Origin: Candidatus Planktophila sp.
Lineage (GTDB): Bacteria; Actinomycetota; Actinomycetes; Nanopelagicales; Nanopelagicaceae
Assembly: GCA_030832135.1 (NCBI GenBank)
Contig: JAURJS010000111.1
Coordinates: 1-7,815, forward strand
DNA: 7,815 nucleotides
Reading direction: 5' to 3'
The translations under genes and the position numbers were made by a program. This document shows, piece after piece, positions 6,909 to 7,815 of this stretch; the stretch's first letter is position 1, and every line of letters begins with the position of its first letter. The notes below the pieces were generated by a model. The model was not told the origin of the DNA. It did no database searches and worked only from the letters and a program-made list of their open reading frames with translations.

Positions 6909-7681
6909 GCGTTCTTGACTCCATCATTGAAGGTGTGCGAGAAGATCTCGCCACCAGACGCCTTCCACTCTCACAGCTACATGAGCAGCTCTCTCAAGCA
7001 CCGAAGGTAATTGATGCACATGCACGACTTCTCGCCGAGCCAATGACTGTCATTGCTGAGGTCAAGCGCTCATCTCCGAGCAAGGGTTCACTCGCAGCAA
7101 TCTCAGATCCACGACAATTAGCAGCGCAATATCAAGAGGCGGGAGCTGCTGTGGTGAGCGTGCTGACCGAGCAACGACGATTCGGTGGATCACTTGCAGA
7201 TCTCGTTGCCGTTCGCTCTGAGATTGATATTCCTATCTTGCGTAAAGATTTTATGGTTGATGAATACCAGTTCTTTGAGGCGAGAGCTGCCGGGGCAGAT
7301 GTCGTCCTCCTGATTGTGGCAGCGTTGTCAAAGAATCAATTGAAGGATTACTACGACCTCGCTACCGAACTAGGCATGGCCGTTCTTGTTGAGACCCATA
7401 CCCATCAAGAGATTGAAGATGCGATGGAGATTGAGCCTCGCATCATCGGAGTCAATGCAAGAAATTTGAAGACTCTCGAGATTGATCTCAACGCCTTTGC
7501 GCAATTAATTCCTGAAATTCCGTCATCGATTATCCGAATCGCTGAATCTGGTATCTCAGCGCGCTCAGAAGTTGAGATTGCTCAGAGCGCAGGAGCGCAG
7601 GCAATCTTGGTAGGCGAGACACTGGTCAAAGCTGGGGATCCTCGAGCGGCTATCGACCAACTTCTGGGTCGCACCAAATAG
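6905..7681 (+). CDS. trpC: Indole-3-glycerol-phosphate synthase
   Basis: This 258-residue (beta-alpha)8 barrel closes the indole ring, turning CdRP into indole-3-glycerol phosphate with loss of CO2 and water. Catalytic residues of the family are visible: Glu52 and Lys54 in IAEVKRSSPSKG (50-61), Lys114 in PILRKDF (110-116), Glu163 in VLVETH (160-165), Asn184 in IGVNARNLKTL (181-191), and Glu214-Ser215 in RIAESGI (211-217). VGETL (236-240) is the terminal phosphate-loop region. It is monofunctional: there is no C-terminal TrpF domain as in the E. coli TrpC-TrpF fusion, which agrees with PriA supplying that step. The GTG start at 6905 overlaps the stop of the 57-residue gene and has AAGGA 9 bases upstream. 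The length is normal, and the N-terminus SVLDSIIEGVREDL is typical. Confidence 0.97.
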   Translation: MSVLDSIIEGVREDLATRRLPLSQLHEQLSQAPKVIDAHARLLAEPMTVIAEVKRSSPSKGSLAAISDPRQLAAQYQEAGAAVVSVLTEQRRFGGSLADLVAVRSEIDIPILRKDFMVDEYQFFEARAAGADVVLLIVAALSKNQLKDYYDLATELGMAVLVETHTHQEIEDAMEIEPRIIGVNARNLKTLEIDLNAFAQLIPEIPSSIIRIAESGISARSEVEIAQSAGAQAILVGETLVKAGDPRAAIDQLLGRTK

Positions 7682-7688
7682 CTCTATA

Positions 7689-7698
7689 AAGGTAGCCT
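7689..7698 (+). promoter_or_regulatory. Possible internal -10 element before trpB (AAGGTAGCCT)
   Basis: In the 23-base trpC-trpB gap, TAGCCT (7693-7698) matches the TANNNT -10 pattern and ends 6 bases before the trpB ATG, which would make a leaderless trpB transcript. The AAGG just before it would be 12 bases from the ATG if read as a Shine-Dalgarno, too far for good use. No clear -35 is seen. AAAGG-TAG-CCTTT (7688-7700) is also a perfect 5-base inverted repeat around a 3-base centre, an alternative reading as a small hairpin. Confidence 0.35.
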
Positions 7699-7704
7699 TT
7701 CGCC

Positions 7705-7815
7705 ATGAGTTCATTAGTGACATCTGAGATTCTCGGTCATTTCGGTCCCTATGGCGGAAGATTCGTGCCGGAGGCGCTAATCGGCGCGCTAGAAGAGCTC
7801 GACGCTGCCCACCAA
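7705..7815 (+). CDS. trpB: Tryptophan synthase beta subunit, 3'-truncated by window edge
   Basis: The first 37 codons are present and the frame is open at the window end. The translation contains [20 protein letters not shown], the conserved N-terminal segment of TrpB, a PLP enzyme that joins indole to serine to make tryptophan in complex with TrpA. The PLP lysine and the rest of the protein lie beyond the window. The ATG at 7705 is the first start after an in-frame TAG at 7693-7695, and about nine residues before the conserved segment is usual. The gene follows trpC with a 23-base gap, the second largest in the cluster. trpA probably follows outside the window, as in related genomes. Confidence 0.93.
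   Translation, partial: MSSLVTSEILGHFGPYGGRFVPEALIGALEELDAAHQ

Noticed and set aside
1..7815. Mobile elements, CRISPR arrays, tRNA or rRNA genes, riboswitches, horizontally acquired islands
   Set aside because: No terminal inverted repeats, transposase motifs, spaced repeats or RNA gene signatures were seen. All genes are co-oriented core metabolism with similar codon use.

Overview
This window is a compact, single-strand amino-acid biosynthesis cluster: the 3' part of a histidine operon running directly into the start of a tryptophan operon. In order, all on the + strand, it holds hisD (5' end cut by the window), hisC, hisB, hisH, hisA/priA, hisF, hisI, trpE, a 57-residue single-span membrane protein, trpC and the first 37 codons of trpB. 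Coding sequence fills almost everything. The largest gaps are 24 bases (hisF-hisI) and 23 bases (trpC-trpB). Three junctions are 4-base stop/start overlaps (ATGA or GTGA), and no gene-free stretch comes near 300 bases.

The organism is most likely an actinobacterium. The gene order (hisD-C-B-H-A-F-I, then trpE, a small membrane protein, trpC, trpB) matches what I recall from Mycobacterium and Streptomyces relatives. The HisA protein carries the actinobacterial PriA residue set, and HisD, HisC and HisF read like actinobacterial versions. Spot counts of a few lines give a GC content near 50%, low for the phylum. Together with the tight packing and the absence of an imp gene between hisA and hisF, this suggests a streamlined lineage such as the freshwater acI group (Nanopelagicales). 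That assignment is inference only.

Histidine part (1-5245): HisI opens the ring of PR-AMP, PriA/HisA isomerises ProFAR to PRFAR, HisH and HisF form the glutamine-dependent IGP synthase, HisB dehydrates IGP, HisC transaminates imidazole acetol phosphate, and HisD makes two oxidations to histidine. HisG, HisE and the histidinol-phosphate phosphatase are not in the window. Tryptophan part (5251-7815): TrpE makes anthranilate with a TrpG partner encoded elsewhere, TrpC makes indole-3-glycerol phosphate, and TrpB would finish the pathway. No trpD, trpG or trpF is seen. PriA in the his half could supply the missing TrpF reaction, which would tie the two halves together functionally.

Most of the window is ordinary housekeeping sequence. 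The points worth a second look are: the very short protein in the slot normally held by the larger Trp-operon-associated membrane protein; the retained dual-function residues of PriA; and the two longest gaps, each with the same AAGGYAGNNT string ending exactly 6 bases before a start codon, which may mark internal leaderless promoters. One of these gaps also carries a perfect 12-base palindrome. I saw no mobile element, tRNA, rRNA, CRISPR array, attenuator or clear terminator.
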